NCBI GenBank assembly: GCA_963920635.1
Contig: OY987298.1
Span: 38,409,787 to 38,473,786 of the forward strand
DNA length: 64,000 bases
Source: Pseudeuparius sepicola
Lineage: Eukaryota; Arthropoda; Insecta; Coleoptera; Anthribidae
Direction: 5' to 3'
The stretch's first letter is position 1. The number at the start of each line of letters is the position of its first letter. The notes under the pieces are model-generated. The model saw only the letters and a program-made list of their open reading frames with translations, had not been told where the DNA came from and ran no database searches. Positions 61,537 to 64,000 of the stretch are shown in pieces. Position numbers and translations under genes: made by a program.

Positions 61537-61923
61537 ATGTGGGCACTATATTCAAGCCAGAATTGGTGTGATGCCGTAGATCTCGAGACGGGTATCGAAA
61601 TAATTAGAGCCGAATTACACAACCTAGAATTTGATAGGTCCTACGCCTCAAATTATGATTCACGGTTGTGTACTGACTTGGAGGCTCTTCAGGAAACTTT
61701 AACCCGAGAGAGAAGATTCAGTGAAGGAGTGACAATATGTGACAAGTACTTGAGTGGAAGTATGGGTCTGAATAAGTTTTGCGCCAATATGATAGATATC
61801 AACTTGAAACGATTTTTATTTAATATTTCGGATTTTTTACCCGAACACATAATAGAAAAGTATGGGCTCGCAGAATTAAAAGAAGACGGATGCTACTCAT
61901 TCGACGAGGAAGATGACGACTGA
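61537..61923 (+). CDS. 128-aa acidic protein of unknown function, convergent to capsid-like genes
   Basis: Intact ORF from ATG (context CCAATATGT) to TGA. The predicted protein is helical and acidic and ends in a run of Glu and Asp (FDEEDDD). It has Cys residues (WCDAVD, RLCTDL, TICDKY, KFCANM) but no recognised domain. A TATA-like TATATATT lies about 145 nt upstream, near 61393. Two AATAAA signals follow, the first within 15 nt. Its tight convergence with the minus-strand capsid-like genes and intact frame suggest it belongs to the same virus-like element. A separate short host gene is the alternative. Confidence 0.5.
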   Translation: MWALYSSQNWCDAVDLETGIEIIRAELHNLEFDRSYASNYDSRLCTDLEALQETLTRERRFSEGVTICDKYLSGSMGLNKFCANMIDINLKRFLFNISDFLPEHIIEKYGLAELKEDGCYSFDEEDDD

Positions 61924-61932
61924 TTTGTTTGT

Positions 61933-61988
61933 AATAAATATGTTATAAAATAATATAGTTTTATACATACCTTATTGTACTGAATAAA
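61933..61988 (+). terminator. AATAAA signals after the 128-aa ORF
   Basis: AATAAA at 61933-61938 and again at 61983-61988, with T-rich sequence after. They are well placed to end the plus-strand transcript before it meets the capsid-like gene. Confidence 0.5.
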
Positions 61989-62073
61989 AACTGTGGTATA
62001 TTTAAATGTGTTTTTATTTCGTTTTGGGTTATGTAACAACTGAAAATAATACACACCAAAGATATTATAATTC

Positions 62074-62079
62074 TTTATT
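62074..62079 (-). terminator. AATAAA signal for the capsid-like transcript
   Basis: TTTATT on the plus strand is AATAAA on the minus strand, 52-57 nt after the stop codon of the 412-aa ORF. Confidence 0.55.
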
Positions 62080-62130
62080 GATCAATTATGAAAAATACAA
62101 GTACATAAAATACAAGTACATAAAATAAAT

Positions 62131-63369
62131 TCAATACTGAATACCAGTGTTTACAGTACCATCATAAATATTATAGCTAAAATATGAATCATGTATAATT
62201 AAAGCATAAGCTCTGGTGCCTGTTGGGAACCTATTTTTACGTGTCTCAAACTCCAACTTGATGTCCACTGTTGAAGTTTTTAACGAATCTGATTGGTAGG
62301 AGCAGTCGATAACAAAAACTTGATTTTTTAAGTATTCTTCTAAATCCATCATTGGTTCCGTAAAATCTTTACCATAATAAGCACTTTGGAAATTTTGGTA
62401 TGCATAATAGGCTGGAGCAATAAGTTTTTTTGGGAAATCTAGATTCCATCGTTCGTATGGGTAAACATCAGAATTTAGATAAAGACGAACATTGCCAATG
62501 TCGGCGTTAGTAAACTGAGTAACATCTTTTGTGTAATTATCGGATTGATCTGTAGATTGGAATCCAATAATAATATAGCGAGGCCTTTCCAAACTCGTGC
62601 TCGTCCTTATTGCCCAAACATCGGATGAAGTATTACGAAGCGCTGGTAATTCATAGAGATCCCATGTACGATATGGCACCTTAACTACTGCATTGTTCCC
62701 ACCTTTATTTATTCGTGAGAGTAGTCTAAGTTTTTGTTTATCTTCAGGTACAATGTGACGAATTTTCCACTCGATCTTTGTGATTTCTAATGTAGCATCA
62801 ACCTCTCCGATAAAAGAGTTTTTAAAGGATCGGGCAATAATCAATATCAACTCCTGTTTTACGTTCAAAATTCCTTTGGAATAATCTTCAGCAAAACCCA
62901 TCAAAAATTTAAGTGGGAGTTTTCCATGAAATGTGTGGCTAGTAGAATCTAGGACGGCATTGTTTTCTTCAGACAAACCCCACCCACAAGTAGTAAGGAT
63001 TGTGTAAGATTGTGTCTTACTGAATGATACCATAGTTTTTAGGGCTGTTGTTATACCGGGTTTTCTAACCACGCAGACTTGATCTCCACCCATTTCATAA
63101 CGTATTTCATCGAAAAGAAATGCAAATGCGTTATTGGCAAGGTAACACTTCTTTGTCACATCATTAGGGGTAAATTTACCTTCAATATAAATGTAACTAT
63201 CGGTAATATCAAGAATAAGGTCCTGAAAATTTACTGGGATTCGTATTTCATCCGAGTTGTTGTATTTTGGTGACCCATACGGTTTGTAAGTGTGTTCGTG
63301 TAGACTAATGAGTGACTGATCAAATACAGGTTCTTCAAACACCTCCAATTTTTCACTGGTGACAACCAT
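62131..63369 (-). CDS. Major-capsid-like protein of a Polinton/adintovirus-like element
   Basis: Intact, intronless ORF of 412 aa. It has a short acidic N-terminus, then a body rich in beta-strand patterns (DLILDITDSYIYIEGKF; ITKIEWKIRHIVP; NVRLYLNSDVYPYERWNLDF) and a conserved-looking end (AYALIIHDSYFSYN). From memory of the family, it resembles proteins found in many copies in insect and other invertebrate genomes as uncharacterised ORFs, thought to be double-jelly-roll capsid proteins of Polinton-like viruses. The fold itself cannot be proved by eye. The start lies 3 nt after the stop of the preceding ORF, so the three minus-strand ORFs are packed as in a virus. No damage is visible, suggesting recent insertion or continued selection. 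Confidence 0.6.
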   Translation of the reverse strand: MVVTSEKLEVFEEPVFDQSLISLHEHTYKPYGSPKYNNSDEIRIPVNFQDLILDITDSYIYIEGKFTPNDVTKKCYLANNAFAFLFDEIRYEMGGDQVCVVRKPGITTALKTMVSFSKTQSYTILTTCGWGLSEENNAVLDSTSHTFHGKLPLKFLMGFAEDYSKGILNVKQELILIIARSFKNSFIGEVDATLEITKIEWKIRHIVPEDKQKLRLLSRINKGGNNAVVKVPYRTWDLYELPALRNTSSDVWAIRTSTSLERPRYIIIGFQSTDQSDNYTKDVTQFTNADIGNVRLYLNSDVYPYERWNLDFPKKLIAPAYYAYQNFQSAYYGKDFTEPMMDLEEYLKNQVFVIDCSYQSDSLKTSTVDIKLEFETRKNRFPTGTRAYALIIHDSYFSYNIYDGTVNTGIQY

Positions 63370-63372
63370 GAT

Positions 63373-63558
63373 TTATTTACGAAGACGTAGGCCAATATAT
63401 TGTAAAAATTTGCGATCTTCCCGTGAAAGACGTCTTGATGCTCCAGATACTTTACATGAACTGAATCTACATCCCCCGATATTTTTACTTTTATTATCGA
63501 ATACTTCTTGTTTGTTGTCATATATTTTATATGACTGTTTCTTAAAAACAAATCCCAT
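63373..63558 (-). CDS. 61-aa basic protein between the two capsid-like genes
   Basis: Small Lys/Arg-rich ORF with a Cys-containing middle (GGCRFSSCKVSGASRR) and a terminal LSREDRKFLQYIGLRLRK. It starts 1 nt after the penton-like stop and ends 3 nt before the capsid-like ATG, so its limits are set by its neighbours on both sides. Position and charge suggest a minor virion or genome-packaging protein, but function is inferred only. Coding status rests on the tight packing. Confidence 0.5.
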   Translation of the reverse strand: MGFVFKKQSYKIYDNKQEVFDNKSKNIGGCRFSSCKVSGASRRLSREDRKFLQYIGLRLRK

Positions 63559-63559
63559 A

Positions 63560-64000
63560 TTAGATTATTTTTTTTAGCTCTAGTTTTACAATGATTTTTT
63601 CACCGCGAAAATTGATCAAGTTACCACTATCATCCAAGATACGTAGTGTAATGTTTTCGATGTACTGACGCCCTCTAGGATTTATTGGCATGTATATAAT
63701 ATTCTGAGGCTCCTTTGTTAGTTTATATCCTGGTTCCACGTTAATATCAAATTGGAAGAGCGTGTGAGACTCTGCAGAATTTTGATATGCACCGCCAGTT
63801 ATATTACAATCAATACAGATTATCCTCACTCTCATTATATCCACAGGTAATGTCGACTGGTGAACGACATTTGGTTTTAGAAACGTTCGTTCGAAACCTA
63901 ACAATGTTCCTATAGAATTTTTACTTGTAAAATCAATCTCATAATACATTGAAAAAATTTCACATTTGAGAGTATTGTTATTGGCATGTAGAGAAAAGGT
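63560..64000 (-). CDS. Penton-like minor capsid protein, C-terminal part (5' end off window)
   Basis: The frame is open from the window edge (64000) to the stop at 63560-63562, giving 146 residues with no methionine needed. Blocks such as LHANNNTLKCEIF, IGTLLGFERTFL, IICIDCNITGGAY and ILDDSGNLINFRGEKI recall the C-terminal domain of penton-like proteins. These proteins accompany the capsid-like protein in invertebrate Polinton-like elements. ATG at 63947-63949 is internal; the true start lies to the right. It is first in the visible minus-strand gene order: penton-like, basic, capsid-like. Confidence 0.55.
   Translation of the reverse strand, partial: TFSLHANNNTLKCEIFSMYYEIDFTSKNSIGTLLGFERTFLKPNVVHQSTLPVDIMRVRIICIDCNITGGAYQNSAESHTLFQFDINVEPGYKLTKEPQNIIYMPINPRGRQYIENITLRILDDSGNLINFRGEKIIVKLELKKII

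Overview
The window is insect-like nuclear DNA. It is AT-rich, with split genes using GT-AG introns, AATAAA poly(A) signals, the last WD40 repeat and C-terminus of a Nedd1-type gene, frequent TAGGTACCTA-like simple motifs, and a dense load of fold-back elements ending in TATACAGGGTG. The order cannot be fixed by eye; a hemipteran or another insect with a repeat-rich genome would fit. There are no convincing tRNA, rRNA or CRISPR features.

Left part (1-15.7 kb): five exons of one plus-strand host gene, a Nedd1/GCP-WD-like gamma-tubulin-recruiting protein whose 5' exons lie off the left edge. Its introns are full of transposons. Introns 2 and 4 each hold a copy of the same non-autonomous hAT-like element. 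Each copy carries a different later insertion at the same TA dinucleotide: a 385-bp palindromic MITE in one, and a 2.86-kb pogo element with a decayed, intron-containing transposase in the other. Intron 3 holds a 3.0-kb TIR element and a run of fold-backs.

Middle (15.7-61.3 kb): no confident host gene. It is a transposon graveyard of about a dozen large fold-back MITEs. Between 26.2 and 31.7 kb there is a three-level nest: a hAT element with 8-bp target duplication, split by a pogo element, which is split by a 5'-truncated LINE. There are Ty3/gypsy and LINE remnants, a RING-finger-plus-transposase pseudogene at 39.8-40.9 kb, two more hAT elements, a 21-bp minisatellite, three short arrays with a period near 145 bp, and a pair of about 585-bp, nearly identical inverted arms (55.7/61.3 kb). 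A GC-rich patch at 56.4-56.9 kb with two TGACGTCA sites could be a promoter.

Right end (61.5-64 kb): this differs from everything else. Three intronless minus-strand ORFs are separated by only 1 and 3 nt: a penton-like protein (cut by the window edge), a 61-aa basic protein, and a 412-aa major-capsid-like protein. A 128-aa acidic ORF of unknown function converges on them, with poly(A) signals for both strands in the roughly 200-nt gap between the stops. All four frames are intact. I read this as the edge of an endogenous Polinton/adintovirus-like element whose replication and integration genes would lie to the right of the window. This and the RING-transposase fusion are the two most unusual things here.
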